From NCBI RefSeq assembly GCF_025152405.1, contig NZ_CP102292.1:186001-250000 (forward strand): a stretch of 64,000 nucleotides of DNA. Direction: 5' to 3'. A program made the position numbers and the translations under genes. This stretch comes from [Ruminococcus] lactaris ATCC 29176. GTDB lineage: Bacteria; Bacillota; Clostridia; Lachnospirales; Lachnospiraceae. The notes under the pieces were generated by a model. It was not told the DNA's origin. It ran no database searches and saw only the letters and a list, made by a program, of their open reading frames with translations. Shown in pieces: positions 1-9,600 of this stretch. Position 1 is the first letter of the stretch. Each line of letters opens with the position of its first letter.

Positions 1-255
1 AAAATGGGATTTGATGGAATTGTAATTACGGATGCATTGAATATGGGGGCAATTTCACAGCATTATTCTTCGGCAGAGGTCTCGGTTAAAGTTATAGAGG
101 CTGGTGGGGATATGCTTTTGATGCCGGAAAATTTTCAGGAGGCATATCAGGGAATTTTAGAGGCTGTTCAGAATGGAACTTTAACAGAAGAAAGAATTGA
201 TGAATCGGTCAGAAGAATTTTGAAAGTAAAAGAAAAGCTGACAGCAGAGGATTAA
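1..255 (+). CDS. Glycoside hydrolase family 3 (NagZ-like beta-N-acetylhexosaminidase), C-terminal part
   Basis: The gene runs in from before the window; only about 84 residues remain, ending in TAA. The visible GFDGIVITDALNMGAI is the GH3 N-acetylhexosaminidase motif whose Asp (in TDALNMGAI) is the usual catalytic nucleophile. It is followed by the DMLLMPENFQEA helix and a closing helix with RIDESVRRILKVK, typical of the end of a single-domain GH3 catalytic barrel. The family removes terminal beta-N-acetylglucosamine from peptidoglycan fragments or glycans. Substrate and cellular location cannot be read because the N-terminus, including any signal peptide, is missing. Confidence 0.85.
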   Translation, partial: KMGFDGIVITDALNMGAISQHYSSAEVSVKVIEAGGDMLLMPENFQEAYQGILEAVQNGTLTEERIDESVRRILKVKEKLTAED

Positions 256-350
256 GGCGTAGATATGCAAGAACGAATTAACTGAAAATTCAAACAATTA
301 TATATAAAAATAAAAATAAATAAAAAATACGAAAAAAACGGATAAATATA

Positions 351-379
351 TTGACAAATAGAAGCCCGGGTGTTAAGAT
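351..379 (+). promoter_or_regulatory. Sigma-A-type promoter upstream of decayed gene
   Basis: TTGACA at 351-356 and TAAGAT at 374-379 are separated by 17 bp in an A/T-rich stretch. A start codon with a perfect AGGAGG (457-462) follows at 471. Confidence 0.55.
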
Positions 380-470
380 AAAACCATCAAAAAAAGATAT
401 TTAACTAAGAAGGTACAAGAAGCGGATGCCTGATTAGATTAAAAATAACGGATAACAGGAGGTTGGACCA

Positions 471-795
471 ATGGACAGTATAGTTTCAGAATTTCATCAA
501 TATGTCAGTGGTACGGCGATTGCAGGTTCCTGTGAAGAAAGAGACCTGAGCAAAAGTTAATTCGCAGATCTGGTAAAAATTAAGAATGAAAATAAATGGA
601 ACGGAGAGAATACAAGACCAGATTCATAATAAAAAGATAAAGCAGTTGCAGATATATTGAATAAAGTTACCACATACAGAACTGAACGATGTGTAAAGGA
701 ACATGGAACAGTAGCTGTAAAAGAAAAATGGTCTTACAGGAATCGTATCAGGATTTACCTTCGATCCAGAATATAAAATAAAAATAATGAGAAAA
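471..795 (+). pseudogene. Decayed small gene with intact start signals
   Basis: AGGAGG at 457-462 stands 8 nt before ATG 471, but the frame stops after 29 residues (MDSIVSEFHQYVSGTAIAG...). Past the stop, the same frame gives protein-like pieces such as KDKAVADILNKV and RTERCVKEHG. A +1 frame then carries NGLTGIVSGFTFDPEYKIK up to about 780. Good start signals followed by protein-like text in shifted frames suggest a frameshifted, decayed gene. I do not recognise the family. The alternative is a genuine 29-residue peptide followed by non-coding DNA. This entry covers most of the gene-free stretch 256-958. Confidence 0.35.
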
Positions 796-808
796 TTAAA
801 TATTATAA

Positions 809-847
809 AAAATGCATCTTCAAGGGTAGTTGGAGGTGCATTTTTTT
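809..847 (+). terminator. Rho-independent terminator
   Basis: The stem AATGCATC (812-819) pairs with GGTGCATT (835-842), with one G-T wobble, and is followed by seven T. It ends the transcript of the decayed gene before the acidic-protein gene. Confidence 0.6.
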
Positions 848-958
848 GACATTGGGAAGATGGTATGGTACACTAATGAAAGAGTATCGCCTTATGTTAA
901 ATTGACATGAAGAGATCTTGAGTTACCGAATAAACATTAATATAATGAGGTGAATGCG

Positions 959-3900
959 GTGGACAAATATGAATATAAGCAACTGTCAGAGCGAATGATA
1001 GAGCTTATGCAAAATGAAGAATACGGGGAAGCAAAGGAGATTGCTGACTCCATTGACTGGAGAAGGGTTCGCAATGCCATGATGCTTGCGAATGTAAGTG
1101 ATATTTATGAAAAGACCGGTGAATATCAGAAAAGCTATGATATTTTGCAGATTGCTTATCATCGGGCAGAAGGAAGCCGGAAGGTATTGTATCGTCTGAG
1201 TTCTCTTGCACTGAAGACGGGGAATGTAGATGAAGCAATAGATTTTTATGATGAGTTTGTGCAGTTAGCACCAAAAGATCCGAACAGACATATTCTGAGA
1301 TACCAGATCTTACGGGCACAGCGGGCTCCGTTAGAGCAGCAGATTGAAGCACTGGAAGAGTTTAAGAAGGCAGAATATATTGAAGAATGGGCGTTTGAAC
1401 TTGCAAAGCTTTATCAGGAAGCAGGTATGACGGCAGAATGTCTGGAAGAATGTGATGATCTGATCCTGTGGTTCAGTGAAGGCAAATATGTATATAAAGC
1501 AATGGAATTGAAGATGCAGTATAAGCCACTGACACCTTCGCAGCAGGAAAAGTATAATCGCAGATTTGAAAAAAATGGCGGTGAGACGGAAGAGATTCCG
1601 GATCTTGAGACGTATGTTGCAGAAAATGAAGAGCCGGAAGATCATTTGGATGAAGCAGCAACGGAGCATTCAGAGGCTGTTTCAGAAGAGCCGGTTGAGG
1701 ATATTCCTGAGAGTATTGGACAGCAGGATACAGGAAAAGAAGAAAGTTCAGAGAAACCAGTCCGTAAGCCGGAAAAGAAAAAGATCGGTGATACAATGCG
1801 GCTGGATGAGGCATTGGAGCAGTTACTGCATCGCAAGCCGGAAGTATCTGCGGCAGAGGATGAAGAGCCGGATATTTCTGATCTTGAGAGTGCGATCGGT
1901 GATATTGAGTCGGTCGTGGATCTTGATATGGTAAATCAGATTTCACAGGAAAAGCATACAGGTGATGTGCCAATCGGAATGAAGGAACTTATTCCTGGAG
2001 AAGTATCAGAAGAAGCGGCAGATAAGACAGAGCGGATCCCTGTAGAAATCACAACAGATATTACGGAAGATGACGCAGAAGAGCTGGATCTTGAAGATCT
2101 GGTGGCAGAAGAGCTGCCGGAAGAAGTTGAAGAGGCAGAGCCGGTTGAAGAAGAGGCGGAAGAAGTCGAAGAGGCAGAGCCGGTTGAAGAAGAGGCGGAA
2201 GAAGTCGAAGAGGCAGAGCCGGTTGAAGAAGAGGCGGAAGAAGTCGAAGAAGCAGAGCCGGTTGAAGAAGAGGCGGAAGAAGTCGAAGAGGCAGAACCGG
2301 TTGAAGAAGAGGCAGAAGAAGTCGAAGAGGCAGAGCCGATTGAAGAAACACAGACAGGGACAATAGAAGAAGAACTGCAAAAAATTGCTGATGCAGAACC
2401 GGCTGAACCGGAAGAAGAGATCTTCGATATGGAAGAAGCGGAAGACTTCCTGGAGGATTCACCTGCTGAGGATTGGGAAGATGATACAGAATCCTTTGAA
2501 GAAGCGGATGCAGAGGAGCTGAGTTTTGAAGAGATTTTATCTGACTGGGATTCGGAAGAAGCAGAGGCGTTGCTTGAGGATGCCGAGGAAGAAGTATATG
2601 ATGAGTCGGTAGAAGAAACGTACGAGGAAGAACCGGACGAAGACGAAGCAGAAGATATATTAGAAGATGCCGAGGAAGAGCCGATTGAAGAATCAGCAGA
2701 AGATGTCGTTGAGGCGGATGCTGAGGAAATATACGAAGAAGAGCCGGAAGACGAGGTTACGGAAGATACTCCAATCCTGTCTCCTGATATTCAGCGGCTG
2801 ATTGATGAAATTGAAGGTGCAGTTCCGGCAGAGGAGTCTTTGCCAGAAGAAAAAGAGATAGAAAAAGCACCGGAAGAACCGCATGAAAATATGGGAGAAG
2901 TGACAGAATCTCTCCGTTTAGATGATCTGCCGGAGGAAGACGAAGATTTATTTGAAGATGAAGACTTCTTAGAGTCAGAGGATGAAGAGGATGAGTACGA
3001 GTCCTATGAAGACGACGATTCAGAAGAAGATGAGTATGAATCTTACGAAGATGACGATTCAGAAGAGGATGAGTATGAATCTTACGAAGATGACGATTCA
3101 GAAGAAGATGAGTATGAATCTTACGAAGACGACGATTCAGAAGAAGATGAGTATGAATCTTACGAAGACGACGATTCAGAAGATGAATATACATCCTATG
3201 ATGAAGATGAGTATGAAGATGAAATCTATGATGACGAATATGAAGATGACGATGAAGCTTATTATGAAGAATCGGATGATGATGAGTTAGCAGATGATGA
3301 GGAATTCTACTATGAAGACGAAGAAGAACCGGACGAAGAACCGGACGAGGAAGATGCACCTGATTTTGAAGATGAATTCAAGGTAGATCCGAAGCACAGT
3401 GAAGAGCCGGATGATCGGGAGATTCCGGACGAAGATGATGGAATTGATATCATGTCGGCTACGACACCGTTGAGCAGAAAGGAAACTGCAAAGCTGATCG
3501 CTACAGGTAAGACTTCTCCGTTGCCACTGGATGAAATTTCAGATGCATTATCCATGGATACAGGATTTGTAGTACATGGAAGATATGATCTGGAAACTCA
3601 GAGCGGAATCGGTACAAGAGCCGGCCTGACAGAAGAACAGAAGAAATTATTCTCTTATTTTGTTCCTGTGCGTGGCATGAGCGAACAGTTAGTAGATGTT
3701 CTGGAGCAGGATAAGAACTGTACAAACCGGAAGGGAACGTCGAAGACAGGAAATCTCCTGATTATTGGAGATAAAGGAAATGGCAAGACTGTTCTTGCAG
3801 TAGATGTAGTTAAAGCAATCCAGAAGCAGAGAGAGATCCGTCAGGGTAAGGTAGCAATCGTGACAGGAGAGTCCCTGAATAAGAAAAAGATCGGAGATAT

Positions 3901-4384
3901 TTTCGATAAATTATACGGTGGTGCTTTGATCATTGAAAAAGCAGGAAAGATGAATGAAAAGACAGTCGCCAAGCTGAACAGGGCAATGGAGCGTGATACA
4001 GGAGAACTTCTGATCGTGCTTGAGGAACAGAGAAAGCCGTTAGATCGTCTGCTTTCCTCCAACCGTGAGTTCAGGAGAAAGTTTACTTCCCGTCTGGAAG
4101 TGCCGATCTTCATTAATGATGAGCTTGTAACATTTGGTCAGACTTATGCCCAGGAGAATGGTTACAAGATTGATGAAATGGGTATTCTTGCTCTTTACAG
4201 TTGCATTGATTCTCTTCAGAGAGAAGATCATTCAGTAACTGTTGCGGAAGTAAAAGAAGTAATGGATAAGGCAATCGCACATTCACAGAAAGCTTCAGCC
4301 AAGAAGCTGGTGAAGAGAGTATTCGGAAGAAATACAGATTCGTCGGACAGAATTATTCTTTCCGAACGAGATTTCAACATTTAA
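959..4384 (+). CDS. Very acidic TPR-repeat protein with C-terminal P-loop ATPase domain
   Basis: About 1,141 residues in three parts. Residues 1-210 are TPR-like helices (for example YEKTGEYQKSYDILQIAYHRA). Residues 215-860 are extremely rich in Glu and Asp and hold two blocks of 13-residue repeats. The C-terminus has a Walker A motif GDKGNGKT (near 937-944) and hydrophobic strands ending in acidic residues (GGALIIEKA, ELLIVLEE), as in AAA/CbxX-type ATPases. GTG 959 is preferred over GTG 950 because AGGTG (948-952) is then correctly spaced. There is no signal peptide or membrane segment, so it should be cytoplasmic. It stands alone between terminators. Its function is unknown; a scaffold or chaperone-like role is only a guess. 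Confidence 0.8.
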   Translation: MDKYEYKQLSERMIELMQNEEYGEAKEIADSIDWRRVRNAMMLANVSDIYEKTGEYQKSYDILQIAYHRAEGSRKVLYRLSSLALKTGNVDEAIDFYDEFVQLAPKDPNRHILRYQILRAQRAPLEQQIEALEEFKKAEYIEEWAFELAKLYQEAGMTAECLEECDDLILWFSEGKYVYKAMELKMQYKPLTPSQQEKYNRRFEKNGGETEEIPDLETYVAENEEPEDHLDEAATEHSEAVSEEPVEDIPESIGQQDTGKEESSEKPVRKPEKKKIGDTMRLDEALEQLLHRKPEVSAAEDEEPDISDLESAIGDIESVVDLDMVNQISQEKHTGDVPIGMKELIPGEVSEEAADKTERIPVEITTDITEDDAEELDLEDLVAEELPEEVEEAEPVEEEAEEVEEAEPVEEEAEEVEEAEPVEEEAEEVEEAEPVEEEAEEVEEAEPVEEEAEEVEEAEPIEETQTGTIEEELQKIADAEPAEPEEEIFDMEEAEDFLEDSPAEDWEDDTESFEEADAEELSFEEILSDWDSEEAEALLEDAEEEVYDESVEETYEEEPDEDEAEDILEDAEEEPIEESAEDVVEADAEEIYEEEPEDEVTEDTPILSPDIQRLIDEIEGAVPAEESLPEEKEIEKAPEEPHENMGEVTESLRLDDLPEEDEDLFEDEDFLESEDEEDEYESYEDDDSEEDEYESYEDDDSEEDEYESYEDDDSEEDEYESYEDDDSEEDEYESYEDDDSEDEYTSYDEDEYEDEIYDDEYEDDDEAYYEESDDDELADDEEFYYEDEEEPDEEPDEEDAPDFEDEFKVDPKHSEEPDDREIPDEDDGIDIMSATTPLSRKETAKLIATGKTSPLPLDEISDALSMDTGFVVHGRYDLETQSGIGTRAGLTEEQKKLFSYFVPVRGMSEQLVDVLEQDKNCTNRKGTSKTGNLLIIGDKGNGKTVLAVDVVKAIQKQREIRQGKVAIVTGESLNKKKIGDIFDKLYGGALIIEKAGKMNEKTVAKLNRAMERDTGELLIVLEEQRKPLDRLLSSNREFRRKFTSRLEVPIFINDELVTFGQTYAQENGYKIDEMGILALYSCIDSLQREDHSVTVAEVKEVMDKAIAHSQKASAKKLVKRVFGRNTDSSDRIILSERDFNI
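2120..2347 (+). repeat. 39-bp tandem repeat, six copies, within the acidic protein
   Basis: Five complete and one partial 39-bp units encode EEVEEAEPVEEEA. Units differ only at a few synonymous or near-synonymous bases (gcg/gca, gtt/gtc), which points to recent expansion or ongoing homogenisation. Confidence 0.9.
2984..3178 (+). repeat. Second 39-bp tandem repeat, five copies, in the same gene
   Basis: Five 39-bp units encode EEDEYESYEDDDS, followed by a degenerate sixth unit. The sequence is unrelated to the first block but has the same 13-residue period. Confidence 0.9.
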
Positions 4385-4407
4385 CGACAAAATTTAGTCA
4401 GAATTAA

Positions 4408-4438
4408 TAGACAGTCTTGGGAAAGGCTGTCTATTTTT
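4408..4438 (+). terminator. Rho-independent terminator after the acidic-protein gene
   Basis: TAGACAG (4408-4414) pairs perfectly with CTGTCTA (4427-4433), followed by TTTTT. Confidence 0.75.
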
Positions 4439-4550
4439 GTGCAAAAATATGTTTTCTCTTTCTTTTTTCAGGTACATCAAGTATAATGATGCTATGATGT
4501 TGGGAGCAAAATCCCAAGCAATGAAAGAATTCGAGCAGTGAGGTGGATTT

Positions 4551-6473
4551 ATGGTTACAAAGAAGAAGGCAGTGAAAAAACTGCAGCCTTATGAGATAGG
4601 AGAACTGGATCACTACCTTTTCGGGCAGGGGAATCATTATGAGATTTATAAGAAGCTTGGTGCACATGAAGTGACAGCAGGCAAAAAGGGTGTTTATTTC
4701 GCAGTATGGGCTCCACATGCAAAGAGTGTTTCAGTGATCGGAGAGTTTAATGGATGGGATGCTGCAGCGGACAGGATGGAGCGGCAGGAGCCATTAGGAA
4801 TCTATACAGTTTTTGTACCGGAAGCGAAAGACGGACAGATGTACAAATACTGTATTGAGACAGAGAGCGGAGAGCTGATCTATAAGGCAGATCCATTTGC
4901 CAATTATGCAGAGCTTCGGCCGGGAACTGCTTCCAGGATTACGGACGTTTCTCATTTAAAATGGACGGATGACCGTTGGATGGAAAGCAGAAAAAAATGG
5001 GATAATAAAGAAAATCCGTTATCCATCTATGAAGTGCATATGGGTTCCTGGATGAGGCATCCGGGAAGGGAAGATGAGGGATTTTATACTTATCGTGAAT
5101 TTGCAGAAGCGATTACAAAATATGTGAAAAAGATGGGGTATACGCATGTAGAACTGATGGGAATCGCGGAGCATCCATTTGATGGCTCATGGGGATATCA
5201 GGTAACCGGTTATTATGCACCGACTTCCAGATATGGAACACCGGAAGATTTTGCTTATATGATCAATTATCTGCACCGGAATGGGATTGGTGTGATTCTT
5301 GACTGGGTTCCGGCACATTTCCCGAAGGATGCTCACGGACTGGCTGATTTTGACGGAACACCGACTTTTGAGTATGCAGATCCGAGAAAGGGAGAGCATC
5401 CTGACTGGGGAACGAAGATCTTTGATTATGAAAAGCCGCAGGTACGGAATTTCCTGATTGCAAATGCATTGTTCTGGATCGAGCATTTCCATGTGGACGG
5501 ACTGCGTGTCGATGCAGTGGCATCCATGCTTTATCTTGATTATGGAAAGCAGGACGGACAGTGGGTCCCAAACAAGTATGGTGGCAATCAGAATCTTGAG
5601 GCGATTGAGTTTTTCAAGCATCTTAATTCTGTTGTACTTGGAAGAAATCCGGGGACGATGATGATCGCAGAAGAATCCACTGCATGGCCAAAGGTTACAG
5701 GAAACCCGGAGGATGACGGACTGGGATTCAGCCTGAAGTGGAATATGGGATGGATGCATGATTTTACAGAGTATATGAAGTTGGATCCGTATTTCAGGAA
5801 AAATGCACATCATATGATGACATTTTCCATGGAGTATGCATATTCGGAGAACTATATCCTTGTTCTTTCGCATGATGAAGTCGTTCATTTGAAATGCTCC
5901 ATGCTGAATAAGATGCCGGGAGAAGGCTTTGACAAATATGCTAATCTCAAGGCAGCATATGCATTTATGACAGGACATCCGGGAAAGAAGCTTCTTTTTA
6001 TGGGACAGGAGTTTGCACAACTGCGTGAGTGGAGCGAGGAGAGAGAACTGGACTGGTTCCTTCTTTCAGAAGAACCACATCAGCAGATCCAGAACTGGTA
6101 CAGAGATCTTCTGCATTTATATAAGAAGAATCCTGCACTGTATGAGCTGGATAATGATCCGGCCGGATTTGAATGGATCAATAAAGATGATATTTTCAGA
6201 AGTATCTTCAGTTTTGTCAGACATTCAAAGGGAAAGAAAAAGAATCTTTTGTTTGTGTGCAACTTTACTCCGGTAGCAAGAGAAGATTACCGGGTTGGAG
6301 TGCCGACGAAGAGGCAGTGTAAGCTGGTACTGAACAGCGACGAGAAAGAGTATGGAGGTTCTGGAGAAAAGAGAAAAGAGATCTATAAGCCGGTGAAGAA
6401 AGAGTGCGACGGTCAGAAATATTCTTTTGCATATCCGCTCCCTGCTTATGGCGTTGCTGTATTTGAATATTAA
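4551..6473 (+). CDS. glgB: 1,4-alpha-glucan branching enzyme
   Basis: 640 residues, the normal length for GH13_9 GlgB. It makes alpha-1,6 branches in glycogen by transferring alpha-1,4 glucan chains in the cytoplasm. The N-terminal CBM48 (GVYFAVWAPHAKSVSVIGEFNGWD) precedes the catalytic barrel with DWVPAHFPKDAHGL, GLRVDAV (nucleophile Asp321), IAEES (acid/base Glu374) and LSHDEVVH (Asp442). The ATG follows GAGGTGG at normal spacing. Other glycogen genes (glgC, glgD, glgA, glgP) are absent around it, so it is a stand-alone locus with its own terminator. A TATAAT at 4482-4487 may be its -10 box, but I see no clear -35. Confidence 0.97.
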   Translation: MVTKKKAVKKLQPYEIGELDHYLFGQGNHYEIYKKLGAHEVTAGKKGVYFAVWAPHAKSVSVIGEFNGWDAAADRMERQEPLGIYTVFVPEAKDGQMYKYCIETESGELIYKADPFANYAELRPGTASRITDVSHLKWTDDRWMESRKKWDNKENPLSIYEVHMGSWMRHPGREDEGFYTYREFAEAITKYVKKMGYTHVELMGIAEHPFDGSWGYQVTGYYAPTSRYGTPEDFAYMINYLHRNGIGVILDWVPAHFPKDAHGLADFDGTPTFEYADPRKGEHPDWGTKIFDYEKPQVRNFLIANALFWIEHFHVDGLRVDAVASMLYLDYGKQDGQWVPNKYGGNQNLEAIEFFKHLNSVVLGRNPGTMMIAEESTAWPKVTGNPEDDGLGFSLKWNMGWMHDFTEYMKLDPYFRKNAHHMMTFSMEYAYSENYILVLSHDEVVHLKCSMLNKMPGEGFDKYANLKAAYAFMTGHPGKKLLFMGQEFAQLREWSEERELDWFLLSEEPHQQIQNWYRDLLHLYKKNPALYELDNDPAGFEWINKDDIFRSIFSFVRHSKGKKKNLLFVCNFTPVAREDYRVGVPTKRQCKLVLNSDEKEYGGSGEKRKEIYKPVKKECDGQKYSFAYPLPAYGVAVFEY

Positions 6474-6499
6474 AAGAATAGTTTCAAGATGGAGAAAAC

Positions 6500-6543
6500 C
6501 ACCGGATTTTAAAGAGAAGTATCTGAAAATCCGGTGATTTTTA
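6500..6543 (+). terminator. Rho-independent terminator after glgB
   Basis: An 11-bp perfect stem, CACCGGATTTT (6500-6510) with AAAATCCGGTG (6526-6536), is followed by ATTTTTA. Confidence 0.85.
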
Positions 6544-6686
6544 GTTCCATATTAGACAAAAATAAGGAAGAATAGTAACGGTAATGACAAGGAAAAAAAA
6601 TCTTGTAATGTTATAATAGATTTGTATACTTGCGTGATTTTATTTAATAGTTAAATAAAATTAAATTTTGCAAGGGAGGAAGAATC

Positions 6687-9600
6687 ATGAAAGGAAGAAG
6701 AGTCCAAAAGGTACTTGCAGCAGTGCTGGCGGTGGCAATGGTTCTGCCGATGACTGCAATACCGGCAAAGGCTGAGGAAGCGGAAGAAGTTACATATAAG
6801 CTTTATCCGAATCCTCAGGAAATGACGTATCAGGATGGAAGCTACATCCTGAAAAAGAATGTCAATGTCATTTATGATGAGGATATTGACGATGCAACAA
6901 AAGCACGACTTGAAGAGACTGCAGAACTGAAAGGTCTGAATGTGACAGAATCAGATGCAGAAAAGAGTGGTGCAACGAACATTTATGTAGGAGTTTACGG
7001 ATCGGACGGAACAGTAGATGATCAGATCGTAGATGGATATCATGTAGATACTTCATTATTTGATCATACCGATTCCTATTTCCTGAAAAGTGACAACAAT
7101 ACGATTGCTGTATTGGGAAAAGATACAGATGCAAGTTTTTATGGACTGACGACACTGTATCATGTACTTGCACAGACAGAGAGCCTGTCGATCAGAAATT
7201 TTACGATTGAAGATTATGCAGATGTTGTAAGCCGTGGATTTATTGAAGGATATTATGGAAATCCATGGTCTACAGAGGATCGTGTGAATCTGATGACATG
7301 GGGGGGATACTATAAGTTAAATGCTTATTTCTATGCACCAAAGGATGATCCGAAACACAGAACGAAATGGAATGAACTCTATACAGATGAAGAGTTAGAG
7401 AGTAAGATCAGACCACTTGCAGAAGCTGGAAATGCTTCCAAGTGCAGATTTGTGTATGCCCTGCATCCATTTCCGAGTGGAAATAACTTCCGCTTTGATA
7501 CAGATGCACACTATAATGAAGATCTTGCAAAATTGAAAGCAAAGTTTAAGCAGGTAATTGATGCAGGAGTACGTCAGATTGCGATTCTTGCGGATGACTT
7601 TGTAAATCCGGGAGCAGCAAATGAAGTAAGACTTCTGAACGATATGAGTACCTGGCTGGCAGAGGTGAAGCAGGAATACCCTGATATGAAGATGACACTT
7701 CCGTTCGTTCCGTATGATTATATGGGAAATGGAAGTTCCAGTGAACTTCAGGCCCTGAAGAGTGTACCGGAAAATGTACAGATCGTTATGACCGGTGGAC
7801 GTGTCTGGGGTGAGGTTACAAATAATTTTACTACTACATTTACAAATAATGTAGGAAGAGGTCCTTTCATGTGGATCAACTGGCCTTGTTCAGATAACTC
7901 ACATAAGCATCTGATCATGGGTGGTAACAGCACATTCCTTCATGGTGGTGTTGATGCGTCTAAGATTCAGGGAATCATGCTGAACCCGATGCAGCAGTCA
8001 GAGCCAAGTAAAGTAGCTATTTTTGCAAATGCATCCTATGCATGGAATATCTGGGATACAGATGCCGATGCAGATCAGACATGGGAAGACGCATTTTCAT
8101 TTGTAGATCATAATTCGGCAGTAGAGACAGAAGCAAGTGATGCACTCAGAGAGTTGTCCAAGCATATGATCAATCAGAATATGGACAGCCGTGTAACTGA
8201 GCTTCAGGAGTCAGTAGAACTGAAGGAAAAACTCAACGCATTTAAAGATAAACTGGAAACGGAAACGGTCACAGAAGCAGATGTGGATGATCTGATCCAG
8301 GAATTCCAGACACTTCAGGATGCAGCAGCATTGTATAAAGAATCAGGTAATGAGGCAATCAGAAATCAGATTGTTTACTGGCTGGATTGCTGGAAAGATA
8401 CAACAGATGCAGCGATTGCATACCTGAATGGAGTAAAGAGTTCTCTGAACGGAGATGTATCCGCAGTTGTGGAATACAATACAGAAGGAGAAACGGCATT
8501 CGCACAGTCCAAGACGCATGATTTCCTGTATGTAAATTATCAGGAAGTCGCAGAAGTCGGAGTACAGCATATTGTTCCGTTTATTAAAAAACTGGCTGAA
8601 TATGTATCAGGCAAAGCTGAACTTGCCCTGAATCCGGACAAAGTGATCCGTAAATACATCACAAGCCGTACAGACACACCGACAGGCTCTGTGGATAACT
8701 TATTTGACGGAGATGACAGCACAAGTGCGATTTATAAGACACCGAATAAGATTACAACAGGTACCTATATCGGAGTAAGTTACAGCAAGGCAATCAAGAT
8801 CAATGATATCCGGTTCCTTCTTGGAGCAGGAAAAGATCATATGGACCAGGCAAAGCTGCAGTACACAACCGATGGAAAGACCTGGAAAGATCTGGAGCTT
8901 ACAGGCATGAACAATAGTTTTGCAGGTGTCAGAAACCAGAACCAGGAAGTAAGTGTTGCAAAAGAAAATCTTCCGGAAGATTTTGAAGCAATGGGTATCC
9001 GCCTGATCGCAACAGCAGACAATGAAGCAGATGCATGGCTGCAGGTTAATGAGATCACGATCAACAAAGATGAGAATACAGATGACGGAGACGACAGCGA
9101 ACTCAGTTATACATTAATGAAGCCGAATCGCTGGAGTGTTTACCAGGGATCAGAATCACTCCTTCGTGACGGAAATAACAGTACATTTATCTGGTTTAAT
9201 ACAGGTGCTGGTGATGCTGTAAATGTAGATGATTTCCTTGGATACAATCTTGGAAAGGTTGCAACATTGGAAAGTGTACATATCGCAGTAGGATCACCGT
9301 CCAATGGTGATAAGTTTGTAAAATATGCAGTTGAGACATCTGTAGATGGAATGAGCTGGACAGCCGTTCCGGGATATGAATCCCATACAGGAACAACTTC
9401 AGGAACTGATGTACTGGATATTGAATTAAACGGACTTTCTGCACAGTATATCCGTATCCGCAATCTGGAATATCGACAGACTTGGGCGAGATTCTCAGAA
9501 TTTACGGTAACAGAAAGAGTAAATAATACAGGAACAAAAGATAACGTATTTACAAATATCGAGAACTGTGAGGTCCTTGGAACAGCAGCAGAAGGAACTG

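Noticed and set aside
2006-2462. Long minus-strand open frames rich in Leu, Phe and Arg opposite the acidic repeats
   Set aside because: They are produced by the Glu/Asp-codon tandem repeats on the coding strand and have no start signals.
2120-3178. Regular repeats as a possible CRISPR array
   Set aside because: Units are contiguous, in frame and without spacers; no cas genes in the window.
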